In this document: positions 23,690-32,319 of the stretch, one piece after another
Position numbering within the stretch: position 1 is the stretch's first letter
Layout of the letters: every line of letters starts with the position of its first letter
Assembly: GCA_003612485.1 (NCBI GenBank)
Contig: RAZA01000018.1
Span: 17,595-81,594, forward strand
Direction: 5' to 3'
From: a bacterium D16-50
Lineage (GTDB): Bacteria; Bacillota; Clostridia; Lachnospirales; Lachnospiraceae
Length of the DNA: 64,000 nt
Translations under genes and position numbers: made by a program
The notes under the pieces: generated by a model
What the model saw: only the letters and a program-made list of their open reading frames with translations
The model's database searches: none
Told to the model about the DNA's origin: nothing

Positions 23690-25792
23690 TTATACATCCC
23701 CGGGGTTCCCCTCCCTGTCCTCCCGTTTCCGCAGGAAATAAGCGATCCCGCGCAGCACAAAGTCCACGCAGGGGATCGCCACGCTGTTGCCAAGCGCCTT
23801 GTACCGTGCGCTGTCCGATGCGCCGGGGATGTCCGTCCAGCCGTCCGGGAAGCCCTGCAGGCGCTCGCATTCAAGGGGCGTCAGCCGCCGGATCAGGTTC
23901 CTTTTCCCCACGATGCATTTGTCCTGGCTGACATACTGGTTCCCTACCCCTTTCTCATCGCCCCGGCACAAAGAGCCTACCGTCTCCTGGTAAGTCCCTT
24001 CCCCATCCTCATTTTTTTCTTCTGCAGGTGTCTGTCCCCCTGCCCCGTCCGGCCTGGCTCCCTGGGGTGAAAACACCGCATGGTGGTCCGTGGCCGTCAA
24101 TGTATAGGAGATATCCGGCTGGCATCCAAGGCCGTTCCCGCCATTCTTTGGCTGCCGGTCAATGATGTTCCCGGCGATGCAGAGCGCTTCCTGCCGGATA
24201 CTGCTCCCATCCTGCTTTCTGCCAGGGTCCTGGGCTGTAATGTCCATGCTTCCATAGCTGCCCCAGTCCATGCTGCGGTTCTCGAACAGTACCGGCTGGT
24301 TGTTCCCGCTTGTCCCTGCCGCGCTTGTGATGGTCGGGCATATCCCCTCCCCGATCCCTGCGTGGCCCTGCTGAGAGGCCAGCACCAGCGGCTGGTTGTT
24401 GCCTCCCATCCCGAATCCTGCCGAGACCGTCTGGGAGATCCCTACCGGCCCCCTGAACCTGGAATCCTGGCCGTGGTTGTCGAACACCAGGGGCTGGTGC
24501 CCATGCTCCTGCGCCCGGAGGGTGCCTGTTCTGTCTTCTGTCAGGTGCATCTGGCTGCCGCCCTGGTCGTTCAAGCACAGCACACAGGGGTATCCCTGCC
24601 CCGCCTGGCCGCCTCCTGTAAGCGAGGCATGGCGTCCCGGCATCAGGAAGCAGTCCCCGTTCCCCTTGCTCACCACGCCAAAGGCAGGCAGTTCCGTCAC
24701 AAATGTCTGCATCTGCATGTTCCTTGTCGCCATGAGCGCCCCCGAAATACCGCCCAGGTCTATGACTTCATCCCGCTGGTTCACATGGAAGCTGCTTATG
24801 GCCGCCGGACGCACATCCCCCTCCCCCGGCTGTGCCACCAGGGGCTGGTGGCTGCCCATCCCCGCCCGCAGGGTCGCCGCCACATCTTCGGTGACGTCCA
24901 TCCGTTCCCCGCCCTGGTCATTCAGGCAGAGCATCGCCCCTGATGGTTCTTCTGTCTGCAGGTACCCATGTCCGCCTCCATCCCCGCCGTATAATGCCGG
25001 CCATGTGCCGGACTCCCCAAAAATTCGGCGGCTCTGTACATCCCAGGGTGTCAGGCAAGCCCTGCCTGCACCATCAGCGCCGCCTTGAGCTGCGGCGGCA
25101 GTTCCTTTCCCCTCTCCCCCGCCCGCCGCAGGATCCCCTGGCAGGCTGTCCTGCTTAAATAATATTTCGGGTGCGGTGAGGCCTCCAAAATCTGCGACAA
25201 GGAAGATGCGGCGGCGTCTCTGGGCGACTCCCCAGAATTGAGCGTCCAGCACTCTCCAAGCCAGGCTGAATCCATCTCCCAGTATGGCCGCCCCAGCAGG
25301 TCCCCAGCGCCCGGCGTCAGGTCGAGGCACATGACAGGAACTGTCCTTGATCCTGACGATCTCTTCGATGACCGCCCGGAAGTCCTCGCCGCCTGCGGAG
25401 CTGAATGCTCCTGGAACATTCTCCCAAACGAGGTATCGAGGTCGGACAAGGTCATCTGGTATACCCTTTCTCCCATCGGCTTCTCTCATCTCCTTTACTA
25501 TGCGCACCTGCTCCATGAACAGCCCGGACCTCTCCCCTGCAAGCCCCTTCCGCTTCCCCGCCACGGACAGGTCCTGGCAGGGCGAGCCACCGCAGATGAC
25601 CTCCACCGGTGGCAGCGCCGCCCCGTCCAGCTTTGTGATGTCCCCCACATGGAGCATCCGGGGGAACCTGGTCTTTGTCACCTCCATGGGGAATGCCTCG
25701 ATCTCGCTGGCCCATGCCGGGGTGATCCCGTTATGCACGGCGGCTAACGGAAAGCCCCCTATTCCGTCAAACAGGCTGCCCATTGCCGTCAT
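23690..25792 (-). CDS. C5-cytosine DNA methyltransferase with internal repeats
   Basis: A 700-residue protein. Motif I is GSLFDGIGGFPLA (residues 5-17), motif IV is GGSPCQDLSVAG near residue 70 with the catalytic Cys, motif VI is VWENVPGAFSS near 122, motif VIII is GVAQRRRRIFLVAD near 190, and motifs IX-X are RRLTPLECERLQGFPDGW and YKALGNSVAIP at the end. A normal enzyme of this class is 350-450 residues. Here about 300 extra residues between motifs VIII and IX hold four or five degenerate repeats (LNDQGG…TLRA…HQPLV, NNQPLVL). It should methylate cytosine to shield transferred DNA. It overlaps the upstream gene by four bases. Confidence 0.92.
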   Translation of the reverse strand: MTAMGSLFDGIGGFPLAAVHNGITPAWASEIEAFPMEVTKTRFPRMLHVGDITKLDGAALPPVEVICGGSPCQDLSVAGKRKGLAGERSGLFMEQVRIVKEMREADGRKGIPDDLVRPRYLVWENVPGAFSSAGGEDFRAVIEEIVRIKDSSCHVPRPDAGRWGPAGAAILGDGFSLAWRVLDAQFWGVAQRRRRIFLVADFGGLTAPEILFKQDSLPGDPAAGGGEGKGTAAAAQGGADGAGRACLTPWDVQSRRIFGESGTWPALYGGDGGGHGYLQTEEPSGAMLCLNDQGGERMDVTEDVAATLRAGMGSHQPLVAQPGEGDVRPAAISSFHVNQRDEVIDLGGISGALMATRNMQMQTFVTELPAFGVVSKGNGDCFLMPGRHASLTGGGQAGQGYPCVLCLNDQGGSQMHLTEDRTGTLRAQEHGHQPLVFDNHGQDSRFRGPVGISQTVSAGFGMGGNNQPLVLASQQGHAGIGEGICPTITSAAGTSGNNQPVLFENRSMDWGSYGSMDITAQDPGRKQDGSSIRQEALCIAGNIIDRQPKNGGNGLGCQPDISYTLTATDHHAVFSPQGARPDGAGGQTPAEEKNEDGEGTYQETVGSLCRGDEKGVGNQYVSQDKCIVGKRNLIRRLTPLECERLQGFPDGWTDIPGASDSARYKALGNSVAIPCVDFVLRGIAYFLRKREDREGNPGDV

Positions 25793-26160
25793 GGGCTTCC
25801 ACCCGCTCTCTCTTCTGCCGGCTGCCGCATGAATTCCGCCACCGCCCTCCAGGGGACGTGCCGGACCGGTATGCCAAGCCGCAGGGCCGCCTCCAGTTCC
25901 TCATGCATCCCGCCGGATACACGTCCGCCGCACAGCCACAGCTCACTGCAGGCTCCCAGCAGCCGGATTCCCAGCCCGATCCCCAGCTCCCTCTGTTCCG
26001 GGACGGAATCATCCAGTATCTGGGGGTACAAAAGATGCGCCGCCACCGGCACATCCCCCTGCCACACCGCCAGACGGCAGGCTGCCCTGGCAAACGCAGT
26101 GTTGGCCGCCGTATCCCCCGCATAGGGGGATGCGATATATACAATCTTTCCTTCTGCCAT
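25789..26160 (-). CDS. Nucleoside-deoxyribosyltransferase-like (DUF4406/DUF7768 type) protein
   Basis: A 123-residue protein starting MAEGKIVYIASPYAG, with the Rossmann-like pattern YIASPYAGD, then FARAACRLAVWQGDVPVAAHLLYPQILDD, and ELWLCGGRVSGGMHEELEAA. This matches small proteins related to nucleoside 2-deoxyribosyltransferases that occur in phages and ICEs. GGAGG lies five bases before ATG at 26,160. It is coupled to the methyltransferase by a four-base overlap. A role in nucleotide or base metabolism is possible. Residues for catalysis cannot be assigned with confidence. Confidence 0.68.
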   Translation of the reverse strand: MAEGKIVYIASPYAGDTAANTAFARAACRLAVWQGDVPVAAHLLYPQILDDSVPEQRELGIGLGIRLLGACSELWLCGGRVSGGMHEELEAALRLGIPVRHVPWRAVAEFMRQPAEERAGGSP

Positions 26161-26169
26161 AGGCACCTC

Positions 26170-27069
26170 CTACTTGACTACCTGCACGATGGTCTTTGTC
26201 AGGTTCACGGCACCCTGCGCCGCATAGACCGCGCCCATCACGTTGGCCCTGGTCCCCGTATCCAGCCCGAACTGCCCTGCGATGCGGGGCACCTCCCCTG
26301 AGGACAGCATCAGCCCAAGCCCAAGCAGGGCGTGGTCCTTTACCACCATCAGCCCCGCCACCAGGATGGACGCCTGCAGGAACGTGGTCAGGCACAGCCC
26401 GATGACCTGCTTGCACCAGCCTGTAAAGCCGTCGATATACCCCCTGGGGACGCTGAACATGTAAAGGCTCCCCACCGCTATCTGGATGAGCAGGATGCCG
26501 CCCCTTTTCAGGTTGGCAAAGAACACCTTGATGACGGCGTACCCCATGAGGATCAGTATAAAGATCATCAGGATGGGGCTGGTAATGCTCCCAAGCCCCC
26601 CGAACACCCCTGCGCTGGCCGCATCCTGCCATGTCCCCGCATCTTTTAAGGACTCAATCGTGCTTACCGCCACCGCCCTGAAATCCGACCCCAGGCCGGT
26701 GATCCCCGCCGTGAAACTGCCCTGCAGGGAAACGCACAGCTTGTAAAGCTCCACCGGCACGGTGGAAAACAGCCCTACCGCCATGAACCCTTTGATGGCG
26801 TTAAGGCCCGTTTCCTTAAAGCTCCCCCTTCCGCTCTGGCATTCGATCCCACACTCGAACACTGCCACCACCAGCCCGGTGGCGTACAGCGCCCATGCCA
26901 GATAGGAAAAGAACAGCACGATGGACTGCACCCAGCCCATCTCGAACAGGTCGGCCCCCATGTTGCCCATCTGCATAAAAAAATCGCCTAAAAACCCTAC
27001 TATCTGCCCATAGATCCAGTCGATGATCTGGCCCAGCACGGTGTCGGCGATGAAATCCCATATGAACAC
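26170..27069 (-). CDS. TrbL/VirB6-type conjugation channel protein
   Basis: A 299-residue polytopic protein with about five or six membrane spans (for example SIVLFFSYLAWALYATGLVV at 49-68, SPILMIFILILMGYAVIKV near 165, and CLTTFLQASILVAGLMVV near 227). The amphipathic N-terminus (IIDWIYGQIVGFLGDFFMQM) and the order of spans match the TrbL/VirB6 proteins of Tn1549-like ICEs. It should form part of the inner-membrane channel. The start is GTG at 27,069. It lies between the VirB2-like and PrgI-like genes, with the methylase genes inserted after it. Confidence 0.88.
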   Translation of the reverse strand: MFIWDFIADTVLGQIIDWIYGQIVGFLGDFFMQMGNMGADLFEMGWVQSIVLFFSYLAWALYATGLVVAVFECGIECQSGRGSFKETGLNAIKGFMAVGLFSTVPVELYKLCVSLQGSFTAGITGLGSDFRAVAVSTIESLKDAGTWQDAASAGVFGGLGSITSPILMIFILILMGYAVIKVFFANLKRGGILLIQIAVGSLYMFSVPRGYIDGFTGWCKQVIGLCLTTFLQASILVAGLMVVKDHALLGLGLMLSSGEVPRIAGQFGLDTGTRANVMGAVYAAQGAVNLTKTIVQVVK

Positions 27070-27136
27070 TTCCGCTACTCACTTCCTTCCCAAACGCATA
27101 TGCGTTCTGCCCTGCTTTTTCTTCCATGCCCTTATC

Positions 27137-27565
27137 TCAGCACATCTCCTGCCCCATCTGCGGCTCCTGCACCGGCTCCCTGAAAACATCCAGGTAATCA
27201 CTGACCGCCCCGGAGAGCTGCCTGTAATCCGCCTCTGTCGGCTTGTATACATACCATTTTACGTCCCTGCCATCTTTCCAGATATGCGGGGAGACTCCAT
27301 TGCGGAAGTTAGGGTTGTTTACCATCCTGATCCCCCACAGGTCGGAAAAGTGCAGCGCCATGCTGTCAATCGGCCCTTCCTGGCGGTTGAGCAACGTGAC
27401 CTTCAGCATCTCATACTGGTCCGCCACCCTGCCGGTGGCAAAGGCCGCCTTCATGCGGATGTCCCCGGAGAGCCTGCCGTAGCAGGCATTCCCCACGATC
27501 CGGATATCCGAAAGCCCCATATCCTTCCCGAAAATCTTCTGCAGCTCCTGTTCAAGAAAAGTCAT
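27137..27565 (-). CDS. Conserved ICE protein next to the VirB2-like gene, 142 residues
   Basis: A soluble alpha/beta protein starting MTFLEQELQKIFGKD, with GNACYGRLSGDIRMKAAFAT, EMLKVTLLNRQEGPIDSMAL and GVSPHIWKDG. I have seen this kind of protein between DUF3852 and TrbL genes in Lachnospiraceae ICEs but recall no function. GGAGG lies seven bases before ATG at 27,565, and the upstream open frame is not needed. It has no signal peptide, so it acts in the cytoplasm, perhaps in control or assembly of the channel. Confidence 0.6.
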   Translation of the reverse strand: MTFLEQELQKIFGKDMGLSDIRIVGNACYGRLSGDIRMKAAFATGRVADQYEMLKVTLLNRQEGPIDSMALHFSDLWGIRMVNNPNFRNGVSPHIWKDGRDVKWYVYKPTEADYRQLSGAVSDYLDVFREPVQEPQMGQEMC

Positions 27566-27576
27566 GCCTGTACCTC

Positions 27577-27912
27577 CTACATCCCAAGGATCTGCCAGAT
27601 ATAAAGGGGCGCAGTCAGCGTGAACACCAGGCAGGCGAACAGGATAGCAGGCGCCGCCCATTCGAACTGCCCGTGCTTCCTGTAATCGAAGTATGCCGTC
27701 CCCAGCTTGGCAAAGAAAAAGACAGCCAGGATCAGGTCGATGGCGGGGAACACCACGTTGTTGACCACCGTCTTGATCTGGGCGGACGCCGTGGTCCATG
27801 TCCCCTCGATTGCCCCTGCCACATCGCCGGATGCCGCATATGCGGGGACGCAGAACATGCTGGCGGCAAGGATTGCCGCACACAGTAAAAGAGCCATTTT
27901 TTTCATTTTCAT
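27577..27912 (-). CDS. DUF3852 protein, VirB2-like pilin or channel subunit
   Basis: A 111-residue protein with a signal peptide (KKMALLLCAAILAASMFCV, cleavage after AYA near 26) and two membrane spans (VVFPAIDLILAVFFFAKL and APAILFACLVFTLTAPL) joined by a short basic loop. This is the size and two-span layout of VirB2/TrbC-type subunits, and the sequence is that of the DUF3852 family. It is encoded just before the TrbL region, as VirB2-like genes usually are. It probably builds the conjugative filament or the channel. GGGAG lies before the ATG. Confidence 0.82.
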   Translation of the reverse strand: MKMKKMALLLCAAILAASMFCVPAYAASGDVAGAIEGTWTTASAQIKTVVNNVVFPAIDLILAVFFFAKLGTAYFDYRKHGQFEWAAPAILFACLVFTLTAPLYIWQILGM

Positions 27913-27942
27913 AGGTTATCTCCCTTCTTTCTTGGGAAAAGG

Positions 27943-27973
27943 AAAAGCTGCAGACGAAAGTCCTGCCTGCAGC
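27943..27973 (-). terminator. Hairpin with short T-run between transfer genes
   Basis: On the minus strand GCTGCAG (27973-27967) pairs with CTGCAGC (27953-27947) around 13 bases, followed by TTTTCC. It lies after the 580-residue secreted protein gene and 31 bases before the VirB2-like ATG. The weak T-run suggests a leaky terminator or attenuator. Confidence 0.55.
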
Positions 27974-28015
27974 CTCTTTCCTTTCCCTGATGATATTTTC
28001 TTTCCGCCTTACCTG

Positions 28016-29758
28016 TCAGTCCGGGTTCTGCGGGGCGATATGCCAGTCACTCCAGAGGTTCCCGCTTATGGCCACGGAGTCCGTCAGGTCCATGGACAGC
28101 ATCCCTGCAGGCGTCCAGCAGTCTATGAGCCATGTGTAGGCCGTATAGCCCCCGTCCGGGTACCAGATGGGGGTGAAGTGGGTCCTGCGGTTATAGGTGC
28201 TGTAAGGGTTTTCCTTGAATTCATGGGCCATGTCATAGCCGCCCCCTATGCGGTCCAAAAGCCGCCAGTATCCCTGGTATCCGAACTCCGGGAAATAGGT
28301 GACGGCATTCTGCGCCGCCGTGACTGCGGAAGCCTGGCTTGTGCTGACATGGGTGTCCACCCTCTCCTGGATGCCGTACCCGGATTTCATCGTACTCCCG
28401 CTTGCCGTGGGCGATTTTGCGTCCGGCGTGATGGACATGGATGCGGAAAGGCTGGCGGAATACCTGTCAAAACCAAACTCCCACCAGCCGTGGTCGCACC
28501 ATTCCCCTTCGTCCTCCCCCAACTCGTTGTAATCGCTGTGCCATACCCAGTGTTCCTTCCACCAGGGGCGCCATATCCCCCAGCTGGCTGACGCAGCCTG
28601 CCCCTTTGCCGGAACCGGCGCACCGGCAAAGCCGTCATTCCTGTCGTCCGCATTGGGATCGGGGGGCAGGTTCGCATCCAGTTCTATGATGTTCGCCCGG
28701 ATGGTTCCCTTGTCTGCCGAGCCGCCCCCCTGGACATCCACCGTGATCGTCATAACCTGCGGCTCCACCGGCGTCCTCCAGCGCACCCACGCCAGCTGGC
28801 TCTCCCCTTCCGGATAATACACGCCGCTCACTGTATGGCTGCCCCCTGCGATATGGAACGTGACGGAGACCGGGTTGTCCGGGTCGCTCTGGCCGCCCCT
28901 TACCGTCACCGCCGTGATGACCTCCGTATCCGTGCGGTATTCATAGTCACAGTCGGTCACCACAGGTATCTGCGGCGGCATGTCATTGAAACGCACGATG
29001 CCAAGGCCAAGGCTGGACCTGATGTCCGCATTGGAGGCCGCCGTGTTCCTGCTCCCGCCCCATGCCGGGAAACCTAAGTCCGCCGTTTCCAGGAACAGAG
29101 CCAGGGGGAGGTTCTTATGCGACAGGGACACCATCTTCCGCCGCAGCCCTCCGCTTAACAGTTCATCGTAAAGGGCCGCTTCCGTGGCTGTAGTGGCGAT
29201 AAAAACACCCTGGAACGTGTAATAGGCAATCGGCTCAACGAGCAGCCGGTATTCCCCGTTTATCAGTACATCAAAGTCCATCCCTGTCAGGTTCGCGATA
29301 CTGCGCACCACCTGCTCGTCCGTGAAATAGCTCTTGATGGCAGCGATATTGCTGTTGCCGCTGGAGCTGACGATCCGGGGCAGCGCCTGGGAGGGCTTCG
29401 CATAGGCATAGCCGCCCTGAACCGGGGAAAGGCCTGCGCCGCCGCTGTACTGCAGCTTGCTCACCTTCCCGAAATGATAGACGCTGCCGGGGATGGCCTG
29501 GTTCGTCAGGTCGATGGGCGTGGTGACCACCGAATGGTCGCTGGCCCTCACCACGCTCACCCTCACCCCGTCATAGCCTGGCGTCCATTTGTTCTGGCTG
29601 GTCCCCTGCCCCATGCCGCCTCCCCCGCCGTCCATGTTCCCCTCCCCCGTTGCACGGACGGGAACGGCAGACAAAAGAGAGCAGAGCAGGGAGACTGCCA
29701 GCATGAGTGCAATGCTTTTCCCTGCTCTCCTGCGCTGATTCAGGTTCATTCCTTTCAA
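28016..29758 (-). CDS. Large secreted protein of the Tad/T4SS region, 580 residues
   Basis: After a basic start (KGMNLNQRRRAGKSIALMLA) comes a signal peptide with cleavage near VRA at about residue 37. A glycine-rich stretch (GGGGGMGQG) follows, then about 300 residues of beta-rich sequence with Ig-like text (SVTFHIAGGSHTVSGVYYP), a tryptophan-rich patch (WGIWRPWWKEHWVWHSDY near residue 400) and a C-terminal domain rich in Tyr and Trp. There is no sorting motif or membrane anchor. The start is TTG at 29,758, six bases after GGAGG. An adhesin or pilus-tip role is possible. I recognise no enzyme. Confidence 0.65.
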   Translation of the reverse strand: MKGMNLNQRRRAGKSIALMLAVSLLCSLLSAVPVRATGEGNMDGGGGGMGQGTSQNKWTPGYDGVRVSVVRASDHSVVTTPIDLTNQAIPGSVYHFGKVSKLQYSGGAGLSPVQGGYAYAKPSQALPRIVSSSGNSNIAAIKSYFTDEQVVRSIANLTGMDFDVLINGEYRLLVEPIAYYTFQGVFIATTATEAALYDELLSGGLRRKMVSLSHKNLPLALFLETADLGFPAWGGSRNTAASNADIRSSLGLGIVRFNDMPPQIPVVTDCDYEYRTDTEVITAVTVRGGQSDPDNPVSVTFHIAGGSHTVSGVYYPEGESQLAWVRWRTPVEPQVMTITVDVQGGGSADKGTIRANIIELDANLPPDPNADDRNDGFAGAPVPAKGQAASASWGIWRPWWKEHWVWHSDYNELGEDEGEWCDHGWWEFGFDRYSASLSASMSITPDAKSPTASGSTMKSGYGIQERVDTHVSTSQASAVTAAQNAVTYFPEFGYQGYWRLLDRIGGGYDMAHEFKENPYSTYNRRTHFTPIWYPDGGYTAYTWLIDCWTPAGMLSMDLTDSVAISGNLWSDWHIAPQNPD

Positions 29759-29778
29759 TCATTTCCTCCTTTCCACGC

Positions 29779-29810
29779 AAAAAGCACCGCACATCACTGT
29801 ACGGCACTTT
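29779..29810 (-). terminator. Intrinsic terminator or attenuator
   Basis: On the minus strand AAGTGCCGT pairs with GCGGTGCTT, with three G-U pairs, and the stem leads into TTTTTGCG. It lies between the lipobox-less membrane protein gene (stop 29,842) and the 580-residue secreted protein gene (TTG 29,758). Its sequence resembles the terminator at 21,258-21,291 (both end CGGTGCTTTTT). Confidence 0.6.
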
Positions 29811-29841
29811 CCTGTTCAGATCCTTTTTTAGTTCATGCGGC

Positions 29842-30441
29842 CTAATCCATGCTCCCGATCTTGTTCCCGTTCTCATACATATCGCCTGCCTGGGTTTCGG
29901 AATTTGCGCCCCCGTTTGGCACACTGCCGAAGCCGGGCAGCCCTCCGCCGCTGCCTGCGCCCCCGTCATCCGCAGGCGGCACATAGGTGTCATGGTCCAC
30001 CGGCTCCGGGGTGGCCTCCACCGGGGTCCCGTCCGGCTTTTCCTCCGGGTTTGTCAGGGTTTCCCCATCTGGCTGCTGCGGCTTTTCCACCTCCGGCTGG
30101 ATGCTCCGCTCCGGCTGTCCGGTCTGGGCGGGCCTGCTGTCTACGGGCTGGGCCGTCTGCGTTTCCCCTGCCCCCTGCCCCGCATCCGGCTGGATGCTCA
30201 GCTCCACGTTCCCCTCTCCGGGACTGCTTTCTTCCATACTGCTTGCAGCATCACTGCCGTCTGCGGCATGGGATGGGTCAATGATGAGCTCCGCCGCACT
30301 GCTTTCCTTTCTGGGCAGTTCATCCTCCCCGGCAGGCGGCTCTGCAAACTGCAGGCTGATCGCTGCAAGCAGCCCTGCGCAGATGGCGATGCCTCCCCCG
30401 ACTGCCAGATGCCTTTTTGTCTTTTCTGTCATCTTCATCAT
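29842..30441 (-). CDS. DUF6550-like membrane-anchored protein
   Basis: A 199-residue protein with a basic start (MMKMTEKTKRHLAVGG), one membrane span (GGGIAICAGLLAAISLQFA at about 14-32) and a long extracellular part that is disordered: rich in Pro, Glu, Gln, Gly and Ser, with several PE/PEVEKPQQPDG-type stretches and a final GSGGGLPGFGSVPNGG. I recall this type as DUF6550 in Lachnospiraceae ICEs. Start at 30,441 is chosen by GGAGG six bases before. It lies between the Tad genes and the T4SS genes, and could span the wall as a stalk or scaffold. Confidence 0.68.
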   Translation of the reverse strand: MMKMTEKTKRHLAVGGGIAICAGLLAAISLQFAEPPAGEDELPRKESSAAELIIDPSHAADGSDAASSMEESSPGEGNVELSIQPDAGQGAGETQTAQPVDSRPAQTGQPERSIQPEVEKPQQPDGETLTNPEEKPDGTPVEATPEPVDHDTYVPPADDGGAGSGGGLPGFGSVPNGGANSETQAGDMYENGNKIGSMD

Positions 30442-30540
30442 AAATTCCCTCCTTCGGCATGGTTGATTTATTTCAGTTCTCTCGTGTCCGATTTGTACGA
30501 TACACCATACTACATAGTTCACGCAAAGTCTAGCGTTATT

Positions 30541-31101
30541 TCAGAATACTTCAATATATCCTGCCTGCACCTTCACCGTGATGTGCATGGATGGGAGGAG
30601 CCTTCCGCCAAAGCGCACCGGCACCTCCAGCCGGATCACGGCATCCGCCTCAAACCTTGCCGCATTCTGCGGGTCAGATGGGGCAAGGGGCGCGTTCCTG
30701 ACCGTGACGGTGAGGCTGTCGATGGCAAATTCCAGCGCCTCCCCGCCGTCTCCCGCATATTTGACGTGCCGGCCTCCATCCTCCTGTGTCCCAAGGGTAA
30801 GGTCAAGAAAGGAATAGATATCCCCCTCGCTGATCGCTGCCTCCCATGCCCCACCGCCGTCCGGCAGGTAATTCCCGGAATAGCCTTCCCTCACGCCATG
30901 GTATACGCCATAGTAATTGTCATTGACGGTGGAGATGATGGCATCCTCCGTGGCGTCCCGGACACCTGCGGCGATCAGGTACAGGCGGAAATACTCCGAG
31001 ATGCCGCAGAAGATGATGAGCAGCCCTAAAGTGGCGGCAATGGCAAGGGGGAAAGACGCCCCGCTTTTATCCTTAAATATCCTCCATATCTTTTTGCCCA
31101 T
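30541..31101 (-). CDS. TadE-like pseudopilin
   Basis: A 186-residue protein with a basic N-terminus (GKKIWRIFKDKSGASF) followed at once by a long hydrophobic helix (PLAIAATLGLLIIFCGISEYFRLYLI), which is the TadE/TadF minor pilin layout. The rest is beta-rich (LTVTVRNAPLA, ADAVIRLEVPVRF). A conserved Glu (ISEYFRL) lies inside the helix as in pseudopilins. It directly follows the DUF4320 gene. It should be processed by the prepilin peptidase at 37,935-38,417 and sit at the base or tip of the pilus. Confidence 0.75.
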   Translation of the reverse strand: MGKKIWRIFKDKSGASFPLAIAATLGLLIIFCGISEYFRLYLIAAGVRDATEDAIISTVNDNYYGVYHGVREGYSGNYLPDGGGAWEAAISEGDIYSFLDLTLGTQEDGGRHVKYAGDGGEALEFAIDSLTVTVRNAPLAPSDPQNAARFEADAVIRLEVPVRFGGRLLPSMHITVKVQAGYIEVF

Positions 31102-31111
31102 TCTGCCCACC

Positions 31112-31522
31112 TCACTTCCAGTACACTTCGGATTTCCCGGTAGCCTGCGAGCGCAGGGTGACGGGGAACGAGCCGAAGTTCCCAAACAGCCCGATGTTCT
31201 TCTGCAGCGTCAGGGTCACTGTTATCTCCTGGTTCAACTGGATCTGCCCGCTGTCAGACCATGAGATCTGCGGGTCGATTCCTGTCTTTTCCCGCAGGAC
31301 GGCGGCACGCCTGTCTGTCTCTGCGCCTATGCGCCCGGAGAGCTCCGCCTCCCGCATCAGTTCGGTGGCAAAGGTGTCAAGCTGCTGCTTGGCTATGAAC
31401 ACCGGCAGCACCCTCAGTGCCAGGGCCAGCACCAGCACCAGGCTGAGCACCAGGACCGCCACATCCACATACCCCTCCGCCCGCCGCCCTTTCATGATAC
31501 GGCAGAACCGTTTCTTCAGCAC
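31112..31522 (-). CDS. DUF4320 (TadF-like) pseudopilin
   Basis: A 136-residue protein starting LKKRFCRIMKGRRAEGYVDV, with the leader GRRAEGYVDVAVLVLSLVLVLALALRVLPV. This is a charged head, a G-Y-V-D motif like that of the pilin at 38,407-38,646, then a hydrophobic helix. The C-terminal part is beta-rich. The family is DUF4320, found with Tad genes in Clostridia. The start is GTG at 31,522, overlapping the upstream stop. It is likely a minor pilin or pilus initiator. Confidence 0.75.
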   Translation of the reverse strand: MLKKRFCRIMKGRRAEGYVDVAVLVLSLVLVLALALRVLPVFIAKQQLDTFATELMREAELSGRIGAETDRRAAVLREKTGIDPQISWSDSGQIQLNQEITVTLTLQKNIGLFGNFGSFPVTLRSQATGKSEVYWK

Positions 31523-32292
31523 ATGACCACCCCCTGTCCCTGGGTGCCTTCCCCTGCCTGCGCTGCTTTTGGGTAATCCCCGATGCCGGTTCCCATGTCT
31601 TTCATGCTCCAGAGCACCTGCTCCAGTTCCTTGTCACGCTGGCGGAATCCCTCGTATTCCTGCCAGGTGTCACAGACCACCTCCAGCGGGTTCTCAAACA
31701 GGAGCAGATAGTCGGCATATTCCCCGAATGCCCCTTCCACGCCCAGCTCCCCATAGATGAAATTTACAGCGGCAATCTCTGATGCCATCCCAATGAGTTC
31801 CTCCTCAGGCTTCTGCCGAAGCTGACGGATGTATTCCTCATAATTTGCTTCCAGCCGCTCTTTCAGCTTTCTTTCCTTTCCGCTTTCCATGGTTTTGTCC
31901 GCCTCCTTCCCCATGCTTTCCCTGTCTCCCTTTATGGTTTCCCAGACCGGCCCTATCACTTCGTCCAGTTCCAGGTACTGCGGGTTGGCCACCATGTATC
32001 CGCACAGCAGCATACGGACTATCAGCTGGAATTCCGCAGCCCAGTCCCTTAAGTCCTGCCCTGTGTTCGCATACCAGGTGTCGAATTCACGGATCAGCGC
32101 CAGCGTCTGCCCGTCCGTTATCCCAAGCGGGAGGAATGCCAGGGGATGTCCTGCACCGTCATGGCAGAGCGCGTCCTCCGCCGCCACCCTCCCTGTCCTG
32201 TCTGAACGCAGGGTAACCTGGCAGCCGTTATCCTCATCCATGGGAGATATGCCAATGACCTCATATATTTCATTTTTGTAGATTGTTTTCAT
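31516..32292 (-). CDS. DUF3848-like cytoplasmic ICE protein
   Basis: A 258-residue soluble protein. The first third is an alpha/beta domain (EIYEVIGISPMDEDNGCQVTL). The second part is helical (KLKERLEANYEEYIRQLRQ, EELIGMASEIAAVNFIYGEL, LENPLEVVCDTWQEY-like), which resembles the DUF3848 pattern found in mobile elements of Clostridia. It lies between tadC and the DUF4320 pilin gene and overlaps the latter by seven bases, so it may regulate or chaperone pilus parts. No catalytic residues stand out. Confidence 0.55.
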   Translation of the reverse strand: MKTIYKNEIYEVIGISPMDEDNGCQVTLRSDRTGRVAAEDALCHDGAGHPLAFLPLGITDGQTLALIREFDTWYANTGQDLRDWAAEFQLIVRMLLCGYMVANPQYLELDEVIGPVWETIKGDRESMGKEADKTMESGKERKLKERLEANYEEYIRQLRQKPEEELIGMASEIAAVNFIYGELGVEGAFGEYADYLLLFENPLEVVCDTWQEYEGFRQRDKELEQVLWSMKDMGTGIGDYPKAAQAGEGTQGQGVVMC

Positions 32293-32319
32293 ATTGAATC
32301 CCTTTCCATCTCCCTTTAC

